Assembly: GCA_034007745.1 (NCBI GenBank)
Contig: JAVEQI010000007.1
Span: 40,312 to 104,311 of the forward strand
Direction: 5' to 3'
Length of the DNA: 64,000 nucleotides
From: Desulforapulum sp034007745
GTDB lineage: Bacteria; Desulfobacterota; Desulfobacteria; Desulfobacterales; Desulfobacteraceae
Under the pieces are notes generated by a model. That model was given only the letters and a program-made list of their open reading frames with translations, ran no database searches and was not told where the DNA came from. Position numbers and translations under genes: made by a program. Below are positions 51,425-60,728 of the stretch, piece by piece. How positions within the stretch are numbered: the stretch's first letter is position 1; every line of letters begins with the position of its first letter.

Positions 51425-52381
51425 TCAGATCATTGTTTTAATATGGGATTTTTCCCTCAGGGAATCGAGCCAGGAGTTGAACTTTTCTTCGACAATCTGG
51501 TCATATAGTTTTCTCTGAATATCCTCTTTAACATCATCAAGGGGGATGGCCTTTGCTTCAACAATCCCGTCAAGGGAAAAGATCTGGAACCCCTGATCTG
51601 TTGAGATTACATCTGTGTACTGCCCCTGGTCAAGCTGGCCAATGGCTGCCCGCAGCTGATCCGAAAGGGTGTCCAGGGTAAAGCTGCCGAGGACTCCGCC
51701 ATCTCCGGCATTGGGTGCCTTGGAAAACTGCCTTGCCAGGTCCTTGAACTCTTCGCCACTTTCAAGGCGATCCCTTACGGAAACGGCAACATCCCTGTCG
51801 GTCAAAAGGATATTTGAAAGTTTATATTTCCTTACCCCGGCGTACTCGGCCATGTTCTCGGTATAATAGGCCGAAACCTCCCTGTCCGTCACAACCACTT
51901 TGGACTTGACGCTGTAGTTGATCAGTTTGGGTCTTAATATCTCCTGGCGCATCTTTTCCCGATAATCCGCAAAAGTCATGCCGTCCTGATCAAGGGCCTT
52001 TAAAAGATCCTCCTGGGTCATTCTCTGGGCCTGCTTAAGCCTCTCAATGGCGGTGTCGATCTCCTTGTCAGTCACAGTGATATTATACTTTTGAACCTCC
52101 TGGTCGGTCAGCTTTCTGTCGACCATGCGGCTCAGCATGTCGGACCTTAGCTTGAACAGGATATTCTCCCTTTGCTCGCCTGTGTAACCTGCGGAATTTA
52201 TATTGTCTACATAGGGACGAAGTGCCTGGTTAAGCTCATTAAGGGTTATGATCTCGTCGTTGACGATGGCGACTATCCTGTCAACAACTTGAGCATGTGC
52301 AGTTTCAGACATGACAGCTACAGTTCCAATTGCCAGTATAAGCGATAGTACCAGTGCCTTTGCCCGTGCACGATTAATCAT
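51425..52381 (-). CDS. SurA-like periplasmic peptidyl-prolyl isomerase / chaperone
   Basis: The product (about 318 residues) starts at the ATG at 52381 (MINRARAKALVLSLILAIGT), overlapping the end of the small upstream frame by 8 nt. A signal peptide ends at TAHAQ. The SurA N-terminal chaperone domain (VVDRIVAIVNDEIITLNELN) and one parvulin domain (SNILLTDRDVAVSVRDRLES, SKAPNAGDGGVLGSF) follow. It helps outer-membrane proteins fold. It has one parvulin domain, where E. coli SurA has two. Confidence 0.9.
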   Translation of the reverse strand: MINRARAKALVLSLILAIGTVAVMSETAHAQVVDRIVAIVNDEIITLNELNQALRPYVDNINSAGYTGEQRENILFKLRSDMLSRMVDRKLTDQEVQKYNITVTDKEIDTAIERLKQAQRMTQEDLLKALDQDGMTFADYREKMRQEILRPKLINYSVKSKVVVTDREVSAYYTENMAEYAGVRKYKLSNILLTDRDVAVSVRDRLESGEEFKDLARQFSKAPNAGDGGVLGSFTLDTLSDQLRAAIGQLDQGQYTDVISTDQGFQIFSLDGIVEAKAIPLDDVKEDIQRKLYDQIVEEKFNSWLDSLREKSHIKTMI

Positions 52382-52601
52382 TCTTATTATCAACGGTTAA
52401 TCCCCCTTTATTCTCTTTCACGGATTTCAAATAACGGTCTATGTTCACCCGGTTGATCAAAACAGGATATTCCTCTTCAAATCCTTTTATCCAGGCGGGA
52501 TACTCTGCCTCAGCCTTTGCCATGCGGATCTTTTTAATCAGTTCAGCCTCATCGGGCATCTCTTCAGAGTTGTTTTTTATTTCATTATACCCGGCAACCA
52601 T
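52374..52601 (-). pseudogene. C-terminal remnant of a second SurA-type protein (or small gene)
   Basis: The 75-codon frame MVAGYNEIKNNSEEMPDEAE, ending INRVNIDRYLKSVKENKGG, continues in frame upstream to about 52688 as LSLRFECLIDKDLRQRVEITP without any start codon. That reads like the region after the chaperone core of a SurA/PpiC protein (a LID...V...Y.EI pattern). The upstream two-thirds of such a gene is missing and a 14-bp inverted repeat lies in the gap towards mfd. I read it as a 5'-truncated gene. A short translated protein from 52601 is possible. Confidence 0.45.
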
Positions 52602-52788
52602 CTCCAGGGGTGTTATCTCTACCCTCTGTCTCAGGTCTTTGTCTATCAGACACTCAAAGCGGAGGCTGAGTTTAATCGGGAACCTTAACTTTTATAAAAC
52701 ATAAATTATTACCACGTAAAGCTTTAGTTTTCAATAATATTATAGATTCAAAGCAATTCTGATTTTGGAGATCAGAGTGGGTGGGGGG

Positions 52789-52839
52789 CAGTCGGTATCC
52801 CCCGACGACTTTTTTGGTTCAGCAAGGGGATACCGACTG
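52789..52839. repeat. Perfect 14-bp inverted repeat
   Basis: CAGTCGGTATCCCC (52789-52802) is answered by GGGGATACCGACTG (52826-52839) with a 23-nt spacer, 19 bp downstream of the mfd stop. No T-run follows on the mfd strand, so it is not a standard terminator. It may be the scar of a small element linked to truncation of the neighbouring SurA-type gene. Confidence 0.75.
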
Positions 52840-52857
52840 TTGCCTCTACTGTTGCCG

Positions 52858-55800
52858 CTATGGATTGACAAGGGGAGCAATTGTCTGAAGAATCTTTTTT
52901 GCCTCTCCAAGTGCCCGGGTAATAGGCTTGGACTTACCGCCAACCGAAAACCTGAGGGTGTTTTCCGACATGAATTCATGGTCAAAGGGCAGGGTGGAAA
53001 TCCCCCCGGCAAGGGCCTGGGGATGTCGCTGGTGAGTGACTGAAGAGACAAGGGTCAAAGAGGTAGTGGTAAGGTCGAGCTTCTTGATCCCGGCCCTTAC
53101 GCAAAGCACCCTTAGCATGATCTTTAAAAGCATGTTGCCTGCCTCTTTGGGCAGCTTTCCAAATCTGTCCACAAGCTCCTGCTGCATGGCGGCAACCTCT
53201 TTTACCGTTGTCACCTGGGAGAGCCTTCGATAGATGGTGAGGCGCTGCTCGATGGAATTCACATAATCTTCCGAAATAAAGGTGGACAGAGCCACGTTGA
53301 TCTCAGGCTCCAGGGGATCGGTCAGGGGCTGTCCCTTGAGATCAGCCACAGCCTCGTCCAGGAGAGTCAGGAACATGTCATACCCCACGGCAGCCACATG
53401 GCCGGACTGGGAGCCGCCAAGGGCGGAACCCGCTCCTCTTATCTGGAGATCCTTCATGGCAATCTGAAAGCCGGACCCAAGGTCCCTGTGCTCCATCAGG
53501 GCGGCAAGCCTCTTCTGGGCGTCCCGGGTCAGACGGTGTTCTTCGGGGACAAAGAGATAGGCATAGGCCTGTTCCTCTCCCCTGCCGATCCTGCCCCTCA
53601 ACTGGTAGATCTGGGAGAGACCGAACATGTCTGCCCGGTTGATGATCATGGTGTTGGCGGAGGGGATATCAAGCCCTGACTCAACTATAGTGGTGCAGAC
53701 CAGAAGATCGATTTCACGGTTGATAAACTGCACCATGACCTTTTCAAGGGTTGCCTCGGTCAGGCGTCCATGGGCCACGCCGATCCTTACGTCAGGCACA
53801 AGCTTCTTGAGGTTTTCCGCTGTTTTAAAGATAGTCTTGATGTTGTTGTGGATGAAAAAAATCTGCCCGCCCCTCTCCATCTCCTTTTGAATGGCACCCG
53901 CCGCAATGGAATCGTCGTACTCGGATATGTAGGAGACTATGGGCTGCCTGTCCACGGGGGGTGTGGAAATAATGCTGATGTCCCGCATGCCGGTAAGGGA
54001 CATGTGAAGGGTTCTCGGGATCGGGGTAGCCGTTAGAGCCAGCACATCCACGGTGCTTCTCCGCTTTTTAAGGGCCTCTTTGTGCCTGACCCCGAACCGC
54101 TGCTCCTCATCGATGACTAAAAGCCCGAGGGCTTTAAAGGCAATATCCTTTTGCAGCAGCCGATGGGTTCCGATTACCACATCGAGTTTTCCCTCTTCAA
54201 GGCTCTTCACAATCCTTGTCTGCTCGCCCTTGGTTCTGAACCTTGAAAGACTCTCAACGGTTATGGGATAGTTGGCAAACCGATCACGAAAGGTGTGAAC
54301 ATGCTGCTCGGCAAGGATGGTTGTGGGAACGACGATGGCCACCTGCTTCCCATCGGTCACAGCCTTGAATGCTGCCCTTATTGCCACCTCAGTCTTTCCG
54401 TATCCAACGTCCCCGCAAACCAGGCGATCCATGGGGGTCTCCGACGCCATGTCGTCAAGAACATCATCGATGGCCTTGAGCTGATCCGGGGTCTCCTCGT
54501 AGGGAAAGGTCGCCTCAAATTCATTGAAGAAATGGTCCGGCCGACTAAAGGCAAAACCTCTGGCCACCCGACGTTCGGCATAGATCTTTAAAAGCTCGCC
54601 CGCCATTTTTTCAACCTCTTTTTTGGCCTTTGCCCTGGACTTCTGCCAGGTCTTGCCCCCGATCTTATCAAGGATCGGTGAGTAACCGTCCACACCGATG
54701 TATTTTTCCACCATCTCCATGCGGTCAACTGGAAGATAGAGGCGGTCTTCATCCCTGAAGGAGATGAGAATGAAGTCACCGGTTATGCCGTCGAGTTTCA
54801 GGGTCACAAGGCCGTCATAGCGCCCCAGGCCATGCTCGAGGTGAACCACAATGTCGCCATCCTTGAGCTCCTCTGGCGTTATAAACTGGGACTTTGCCCG
54901 CCGGGTTGAGCCCGCGCTTCTGCGTCTCTTAACTCCGAAGATCTCCTGATTTGTGACAAGGGCTATTCCCTGTTCGACCGAGACAAAACCCCTGGTCAAG
55001 CTCCCGGATGTGTACCCTGGAATGCAGTAGATACCAGGTTTGCGGGTTTCCACCTCGGGAAAATCCTTTAGAAAGACAGGTTCAACCCCATAGGGTCTTA
55101 AAAGCGATACGAGCCTCTGGGAGTGGGTGGTACTTGAACAGACGGCAACGGCCCGCATTCCTGCATCTTTCTTTTCAATAAACCAATCTGCCAAGGGCTG
55201 TAACAGAGCCTCGGTTTTTCCCCCTCCCTTGAGGGCGGAAGAGAGAAACGAATTGTCCGACAGGTCAAGGGAAACCTCCACGCTGTCAGGAAGGCGCTTA
55301 TCCATAGTCAAGGGTTTAAAGCTCAGGGGCTTTTGCTCAAAGAGTCTGGACTTGACCCTGGACCACTCCGTGTACAGGGATTCTGGAGGAACCGACAGGC
55401 GATTCTCTGCAAGGGCCTGGGCATAATTTTTCCCTGCCCTTTCTTCAAACTGGACTGCACTGGCCTCGATATTCAGGGGGTCTTCGAGTAAAATAAGGGA
55501 TTGGTCGGGGAAATAATCCATAAGGGAATCAAGCTCGGGATAAACAATGGAGAGCATGCCCTCCATGCCGGTAAACCTCCCCTGCTCCCTGACCTTGCCC
55601 ACCAGATCTCGAATCAAAGCTGGGTCAACTCCTGCGTCAGCCCCTGCCCTTCTGAGCCTTCCCAGGATCTCCGGCAACTCTGCAGGATCAACAACAGCCT
55701 CGTTGGCCGGAATTATCTCGATCTCCTGGATATCCTTTATTCCCCTCTGGGTTACCGGAGAAAAAAAACGCAGGGATTCCACATAATCACCAAACAGTTC

Positions 55801-56388
55801 AATACGCACGGGAAAATCCGCAGACGGGGAAAAGAGATCCAGAATACCGCCCCGCACCGAATAGTCACCGGGTTCTTCCACAAGGGAAGTCCTGATGTAC
55901 CCACCGGCGTTGAGCCTTGCCACCAGAAGATCACGATCGATCTCCTTATTATTTATAACGAGATCCGCCCCATCGGCAAGGCGTTTTTTTGGTATAACCT
56001 TGAGGAGAAGGGTGTCAACGCAGGTCACGAGAATATGATGCTCCCGCCTTGAGAGGAGCCTGTAAAGGGCCGCAATCCGCCTCGCCGCTGTTTCAGCGTG
56101 GAAGGAGAGGGCCTTAAAGGGCAGAATGTTATACCCGGGAAAATAGATGATCTGCCTCTTGTTCCGGGGGAGGTAGAACTCAAGCTCATCCATGAATTCC
56201 ATGGCTCGTTTTCTATCCGGAAGAACTACCACAAGAGAGCATTCGCTGCTTGTAAAGAGCTTTGCTGTGATATAAGCTGAACCCGAACCGTGCACACCAG
56301 TCAGGTCCAGGCTGGTCTGTCGTTTGGCTATAGTATCAGATAATTGCTTTATCGATAGTCTTTTTGTCGATGATAATTGTTTTGTCAT
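52858..56388 (-). CDS. mfd: Transcription-repair coupling factor Mfd
   Basis: The protein (about 1176 residues) has UvrB-like N-terminal domains (DLTGVHGSGSAYITAKLF). The RNA-polymerase-interacting domain reads GDIVVHLEHGLGRYDGL. Helicase motifs include GDVGYGKTEVAIRAAF, ALTATPIPRTLHMSLTGMRD and DEEQRFG; SGLDIPSANTMIINRAD and QLRGRIGRG follow, then the C-terminal TRCF domain. It removes stalled polymerase and recruits UvrA. The ATG at 56388 is chosen; a GTG at 56403 is possible. Divergent from the patatin gene. Confidence 0.97.
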   Translation of the reverse strand: MTKQLSSTKRLSIKQLSDTIAKRQTSLDLTGVHGSGSAYITAKLFTSSECSLVVVLPDRKRAMEFMDELEFYLPRNKRQIIYFPGYNILPFKALSFHAETAARRIAALYRLLSRREHHILVTCVDTLLLKVIPKKRLADGADLVINNKEIDRDLLVARLNAGGYIRTSLVEEPGDYSVRGGILDLFSPSADFPVRIELFGDYVESLRFFSPVTQRGIKDIQEIEIIPANEAVVDPAELPEILGRLRRAGADAGVDPALIRDLVGKVREQGRFTGMEGMLSIVYPELDSLMDYFPDQSLILLEDPLNIEASAVQFEERAGKNYAQALAENRLSVPPESLYTEWSRVKSRLFEQKPLSFKPLTMDKRLPDSVEVSLDLSDNSFLSSALKGGGKTEALLQPLADWFIEKKDAGMRAVAVCSSTTHSQRLVSLLRPYGVEPVFLKDFPEVETRKPGIYCIPGYTSGSLTRGFVSVEQGIALVTNQEIFGVKRRRSAGSTRRAKSQFITPEELKDGDIVVHLEHGLGRYDGLVTLKLDGITGDFILISFRDEDRLYLPVDRMEMVEKYIGVDGYSPILDKIGGKTWQKSRAKAKKEVEKMAGELLKIYAERRVARGFAFSRPDHFFNEFEATFPYEETPDQLKAIDDVLDDMASETPMDRLVCGDVGYGKTEVAIRAAFKAVTDGKQVAIVVPTTILAEQHVHTFRDRFANYPITVESLSRFRTKGEQTRIVKSLEEGKLDVVIGTHRLLQKDIAFKALGLLVIDEEQRFGVRHKEALKKRRSTVDVLALTATPIPRTLHMSLTGMRDISIISTPPVDRQPIVSYISEYDDSIAAGAIQKEMERGGQIFFIHNNIKTIFKTAENLKKLVPDVRIGVAHGRLTEATLEKVMVQFINREIDLLVCTTIVESGLDIPSANTMIINRADMFGLSQIYQLRGRIGRGEEQAYAYLFVPEEHRLTRDAQKRLAALMEHRDLGSGFQIAMKDLQIRGAGSALGGSQSGHVAAVGYDMFLTLLDEAVADLKGQPLTDPLEPEINVALSTFISEDYVNSIEQRLTIYRRLSQVTTVKEVAAMQQELVDRFGKLPKEAGNMLLKIMLRVLCVRAGIKKLDLTTTSLTLVSSVTHQRHPQALAGGISTLPFDHEFMSENTLRFSVGGKSKPITRALGEAKKILQTIAPLVNP

Positions 56389-56466
56389 TGGCAGGTAAGT
56401 CACTCGTATTCAAGAAATTCAAACATTTTTATATGGGGGACAACGAGGTGTCAAGGAGAAAAAACC

Positions 56467-57411
56467 ATGGATAACGCAAAAAAGGTAGCCCTTGTGCTTG
56501 GAAGCGGCTCTTCCAGGGGGTGGGCACATATCGGTGCCATAGAGGCTCTTTTGGAAGAAAACATCCCCATTGACCTTATTGTCGGATGCAGCGTAGGCTC
56601 CTATGTGGCAGCCATTTATGCAGGTAACGGACTTTCAAGCTTAAAAGATTTTGTCCTGCGCATGGACGGCAAAAAGATCTTCTCCTATTTTGATATTGTG
56701 GTCCCACGTTCCGGACTATTAAACGGCACCAGAAGGCTAAAAGAGCTCTTTTCCAAGCATACCGACGCAACCCTTTTTTCAGACCTTACCATTCCCGTGA
56801 CCATGGTGGCAACAGATCTTGCAACCGGAGACAAGGTTGTGTTGAAATCAGGAGAACTGATGGAGTCCCTCAGGGCGACCATGGCGTTTCCAGGCCTGTT
56901 CGCTCCGGTAAAGATCAAAGACCGCTGGCTTGTAGATGGAGGACTTGTGGACCCCATCCCCGTGGGCATAGCAAGAGCCACCGAGGCCGACCTGATCATT
57001 GCCGTGGATCTCAACAGCGGCCTTATCTCCCGGAACAAAAGCCACTGCCCGGGAAGCCAGGCAAGAACCGATGAGAACGAACCCTCCCTCGCAGAAGAAC
57101 CCATGGGGGAGATGACAAAGAAACTCATGGACTTCTACACAAACGCCGAAACAAGCATCAAAAGAAGGATGACTGATTTCCTCGGCACAGACCCCACTAT
57201 GCCGGACATCATGGAAACCCTGGCAAATTCCATCGGCATCATGCAGGACAGAATTACCCGGATAAACCTTGCCGTGGACCCGCCGGACATTCTGATCCAG
57301 CCCCGCCTAGGTCAGACAAAAATGATGGACTTTGACCATGTGGCCTATGTAATTGAGGAAGGTTATATAGGAGTTAAGGAAAAAATTGAAGACATCAGGA
57401 ATCTGCTGTAG
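56467..57411 (+). CDS. Patatin-like phospholipase (RssA/YchK-type)
   Basis: The 314-residue protein starts at MDNAKKVALVLGSGSSRGWA (56467; AAGGAG upstream). The oxyanion loop is GSGSSRGWAHIG, the nucleophile serine is in VGCSVGSYVAA (GXSXG) and the catalytic Asp is in VDGGLVDPIPVGIAR. This is the Ser-Asp dyad of bacterial patatins, which act as lipid acyl hydrolases. The C-terminal part (about 200-314) is helical. Physiological substrate unknown. tRNA-Thr follows. Confidence 0.93.
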   Translation: MDNAKKVALVLGSGSSRGWAHIGAIEALLEENIPIDLIVGCSVGSYVAAIYAGNGLSSLKDFVLRMDGKKIFSYFDIVVPRSGLLNGTRRLKELFSKHTDATLFSDLTIPVTMVATDLATGDKVVLKSGELMESLRATMAFPGLFAPVKIKDRWLVDGGLVDPIPVGIARATEADLIIAVDLNSGLISRNKSHCPGSQARTDENEPSLAEEPMGEMTKKLMDFYTNAETSIKRRMTDFLGTDPTMPDIMETLANSIGIMQDRITRINLAVDPPDILIQPRLGQTKMMDFDHVAYVIEEGYIGVKEKIEDIRNLL

Positions 57412-57474
57412 GTTTTGCTTGATACCGGGGAAAAACCCTGCTATATAATAAAAGTTTCTTGAGGTCACTTGAGA

Positions 57475-57550
57475 GCCGATGTAACTCAGTTGGTAGAGTA
57501 GCTGATTCGTAATCAGCAAGCCTGCGGTTCGACTCCGCACATCGGCTCCA
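57475..57550 (+). tRNA. tRNA-Thr (anticodon CGT)
   Basis: The 76-nt tRNA has acceptor stem GCCGATG/CATCGGC, D arm AACTCAGTTGGTAGAGTAG and T arm GGTTCGACTCC, with a templated CCA end. Anticodon stem GCTGA/TCAGC encloses TTCGTAA, giving CGT, which reads ACG threonine codons. Confidence 0.95.
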
Positions 57551-57732
57551 CTTAAAACCTCGCCAATAATGGCCCCCTTTTATTTTACGAGAGTTTCAAA
57601 TAACCGGCATGGCCGGAGCAAGAGATGACATCCAGTCACAACAAACATTGAAACTCCTTCAATACTAACGTTTCAGTGGGACTTTCTTATAAAAATCAAA
57701 CAACTTAAAAACTTGCTCACCTGGAGTAATAT

Positions 57733-60024
57733 ATGCCTCAAAAGCTGAAAAATATTTTTATTGTAATCGCAATGGCACTTTTGATTTTGATTACAGGCTG
57801 TAAGACAGATCAAGAAAAGAAGAATGCTTTTGTAACAGACGGTGAGAGCTACTATGCCGCCAACGAGTACAAAAAAGCTGAAATAGAATTCAGGAATGCC
57901 CTTCAACTTGGGCCTGACAACCCCCAGGTTTTGTCGCTTCTCGGTAAAACCCTTATGCAGCTTGGAAACCTGAGAGAAGCATTCCAGATTTATAATAGAG
58001 TAGAGGCCCATGACCCTGATAACAGGGATGCTCTGGAAAAACTCGCAGGCTTTTACCTCCTTGGCAAAGAGCCGGAAAAGGCAAAGGAAAAAATAGAACG
58101 TCTGCTTGAACTTGATCCAGACAACACCGAAGCCCTGTTCCTGAAGGCACAGATTCTTACCCAGGAAAAGGATATTGATAGGGCATCCACTCTTTTAGGG
58201 CAAATCATCAACCTGAGGCCAGACCACATCAATGCCCTCCAGTCCCTTGCCAGGCTTAAAAGTTTCAAGCAGGAATTCGAAGAGGCAGAAGCACTGCTGG
58301 CCAAGGCGATTGAGGTGGACACCGCAGCCATTCAGCCAAGGTTGGCCTTGGTGAGTTTCCTCATTGCCCAAAAAAGATTCAAAGACGCCGAAGACCAGCT
58401 TTTAACCGCTATTGATGAAAATCCTGAAAATTCAGACGTACGGATCATCCTTGGCAACTTCTACTTTGGAATGCAAAACAACACCTCGGCTGAGGCAGCC
58501 TACCTCAAGGCGGTTGAACTTGCTCCCAAAACAGTAAAACCTTATATGACAGCAGCTGGCTTTTATGACATCACAAACAGCAAAGAGAATGCCCTTGTGA
58601 TGTACCAAAAGGCCCTGGCCGCTCAGCCGGACAACATGGCTATAAAAAATACCCTTGCACGGTTCCATTACAAAGAAAAACAAATAGATGCTGCGGATGC
58701 CCTGGTGTCCGAAATGCTCGAGGAAAGGCCCAAATTCAAAGAGGCAAGAATGCTCAAGGCTGAAATCCTTATCTTTAAAAAGCAGTTTAACGAGGCACTG
58801 ACCATACTCCAGAGCCTTGAAAAAGAAAACCCCAGGGATGACAGAGTTCTTTATTTCCAGGGGCTTTGCCAGATCGGTCTTAAGAACAACGACCTTGCAA
58901 AGGCGGCCGTTGCAAGGGCCGTGGAGCTAAATCCCGGCTATTTCAAGGCCCGGCTTCTTATGGCTGACATCTATTTCCACGAACGAGCGTTTGAACTTGC
59001 CCAGGCTGAAGCTTCGGAGGTGTTGAAGCTCAATCCCTCCAACTACAGGGCAAACATGATCTCTGCTAATTCCCATATGAACGTGGGCAATTTAGAAAAG
59101 GCAGAGGCAGGCTTTAAATCCTTGATCAAGCTTGACCCTGAAAACCCTGCCGGATACTACCAGATGGGCGTTTTAAAATCGGCCCTTAAACAGTATGACG
59201 TGGCAGAAAGCTATCTCAATCAGGCAATGAATATAAACAACATGCTTCTGGATGTATTCACCCTCCTGGTAAGAAACCTTGCCGTTCAAGATAAATTCAG
59301 CGAGGCCCATGATCTGTGCAAAAAACAGCTTGCACTTGCCAAGGACAACCCTGCCCTCCTGGCCGTGATCAACTACCTTGAGGGCAATCTTTATCTTGCC
59401 CAAAAAGAGATAGAGAAAGCCAAAACATCATACAATATGGCGATTGAAGCCAACCCGGATTATCTTCAGCCCTATGGTTCCATTGCCATGATCGCCCTTA
59501 CCGAAAAGGACAAAGAAAAGGCCATCGAACAATACAACATCCTGCTTGAAAAAAACCCCGATCTCCCCGTCCCCCATATGATGCTTGGAACCATCTACGA
59601 GGCTGACAAAGAGTTTGACAAGGCCGTAGAGCATTACAGAAAAGCCCTTGAGATCAACCCCGAGTACGCCCCTGCCGCCAACAACCTGGCCTATCATCTT
59701 GCCGAAAGAACCGACAAGTTTGACGAGGCCCTGGTTTTCGCCAGAATAGCAAAGAAAAAGCTTCCCAATGATCCCGTAGTCATGGACACCCTGGGATATG
59801 TGTATTACAAAAAAGAGCTGTACGGCAATGCGGCAAGCGAACTTCTGGACAGCCTTCAAAAACTGCCTGACAACCCTGTGATTCATTACCACCTAGGGCT
59901 GACCTACTATAAAAAAGGCGAGAAAAAACTTGCTGTAAAACAGTTTGAAAGGGCCCTGGAACTTGACAGTTCCTTTGACGGCTCTGACCATGCAAGGGAA
60001 GTTTTAAAAGAGCTTAAGGAGTAA
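57733..60024 (+). CDS. Large TPR-repeat lipoprotein (PrsT/PEP-CTERM-type)
   Basis: The 763-residue protein has a signal peptide with a lipobox (MALLILITGCKTD, Cys near 23). It is then almost entirely tetratricopeptide repeats, about 20 units such as YKKAEIEFRNALQLGPDNPQ, AFELAQAEASEVLKLNPSNY and FDKAVEHYRKALEINPEYAP. Layout and length resemble the TPR lipoproteins of PEP-CTERM/exosortase polysaccharide loci, but no exosortase or glycosyltransferase gene is here. It probably acts as an outer-membrane-attached assembly scaffold. GGAG lies before the ATG. Confidence 0.88.
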   Translation: MPQKLKNIFIVIAMALLILITGCKTDQEKKNAFVTDGESYYAANEYKKAEIEFRNALQLGPDNPQVLSLLGKTLMQLGNLREAFQIYNRVEAHDPDNRDALEKLAGFYLLGKEPEKAKEKIERLLELDPDNTEALFLKAQILTQEKDIDRASTLLGQIINLRPDHINALQSLARLKSFKQEFEEAEALLAKAIEVDTAAIQPRLALVSFLIAQKRFKDAEDQLLTAIDENPENSDVRIILGNFYFGMQNNTSAEAAYLKAVELAPKTVKPYMTAAGFYDITNSKENALVMYQKALAAQPDNMAIKNTLARFHYKEKQIDAADALVSEMLEERPKFKEARMLKAEILIFKKQFNEALTILQSLEKENPRDDRVLYFQGLCQIGLKNNDLAKAAVARAVELNPGYFKARLLMADIYFHERAFELAQAEASEVLKLNPSNYRANMISANSHMNVGNLEKAEAGFKSLIKLDPENPAGYYQMGVLKSALKQYDVAESYLNQAMNINNMLLDVFTLLVRNLAVQDKFSEAHDLCKKQLALAKDNPALLAVINYLEGNLYLAQKEIEKAKTSYNMAIEANPDYLQPYGSIAMIALTEKDKEKAIEQYNILLEKNPDLPVPHMMLGTIYEADKEFDKAVEHYRKALEINPEYAPAANNLAYHLAERTDKFDEALVFARIAKKKLPNDPVVMDTLGYVYYKKELYGNAASELLDSLQKLPDNPVIHYHLGLTYYKKGEKKLAVKQFERALELDSSFDGSDHAREVLKELKE

Positions 60025-60029
60025 CATCC

Positions 60030-60209
60030 ATGGAAATTAACAAATCCTTCACCTTTATACTTCCAGCTGCCCTGATTGCTTTGCTGCTTTTCCTTTCTGC
60101 CCCAGACTCCAGGGCCGAAAAAGATCCCACCGAAAGGGATCTTGCACAGCAGGTGTTTAACAGGGACCGGGTTTTCAACTCAAAAGCCGATGCCATAAGG
60201 GTGAGATGA
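60030..60209 (+). pseudogene. Truncated 5' end of a LolA-like outer-membrane lipoprotein-sorting gene
   Basis: Starting 5 nt after the TPR gene stop, with AAGGAG upstream, the frame encodes a signal peptide (FILPAALIALLLFLSAPDSR then AE). It continues with RDLAQQVFNRDRVFNSKADA before a stop at 60209. The part after the signal peptide resembles the start of LolA-like lipoprotein-sorting proteins (a D-LAQ-V--RD pattern), which normally run over 200 residues. The rest is missing and unrelated sequence begins at the stop, so the gene was cut by a rearrangement. Confidence 0.5.
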
Positions 60210-60217
60210 GTCAAGCA

Positions 60218-60511
60218 TTATTTACCTGTCCCCATATCCTTCGGGGACCAGGAATGCCAGGAATTCATCACCGGCTGATTGCTCTTCAGCGGCCTTGCTG
60301 TCCCGCCGGATGCCGGAACGATAAATAAACGGCTGTCCGGCTGCAGCACCAGACCGGTGGGGCTTTGAGTAAACACCAGCCATTTGCCGTCAGGGGAGTA
60401 TCTGGGAGAATAATTGCTGAATCCGTTATGGCTGGCCCCTTGAAGGGGCATCGCCTTTCCTCCGGCCCCTTTATTAAAAGGAACAGTATAAATATCACCT
60501 AAAAGTTGCAA
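60218..60511 (-). pseudogene. Internal fragment of a PD40/TolB-type beta-propeller protein
   Basis: The minus strand encodes GDIYTVPFNKGAGGKAMPL, SNYSPRYSPDGKWLVFTQS, RLFIVPASGGTARPL and MNSWHSWSPKD. These are successive WD40-like PD40 repeats (the YSPDGK pattern) as in TolB-related periplasmic proteins. The frame has no proper start or signal peptide and stops abruptly in the middle of the repeat WHSWSP, so it is a fragment of a larger gene. Confidence 0.75.
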
Positions 60512-60728
60512 GCCCTTAATGGAGCCCTGAAAATATAGGCCAAGGGGTCGCCCTCAGTCGGATTTTCGAGCTAAGGGGGGTCCATTTTTAAAAAATTTGG
60601 CCTGCATCGGCTATGAGGGTATGTTTTTTGTGCTACCTGTGCCTATCCATAGCCCTTACAAGCAACACTCAGGCGCACGTGTCCATTGACGCTTCCTCCT
60701 TTTATGTTTTTTTGTGCCGGTGGATCTG
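60512..60728. other. Stretch between the PD40 fragment and the transposase remnant
   Basis: No gene, RNA or terminal inverted repeat could be recognised here. It is probably the outer end of the decayed insertion sequence plus flanking debris. Confidence 0.3.

Noticed and set aside
49956..51518. A 520-codon open frame antisense to recO, mgtE and the end of the surA-like gene
   Set aside because: The minus strand encodes a textbook MgtE with CBS and pore motifs; the plus-strand translation is rich in His, Gly and Asp with no recognisable domain, as expected for a shadow of a high-third-position-G/C gene.
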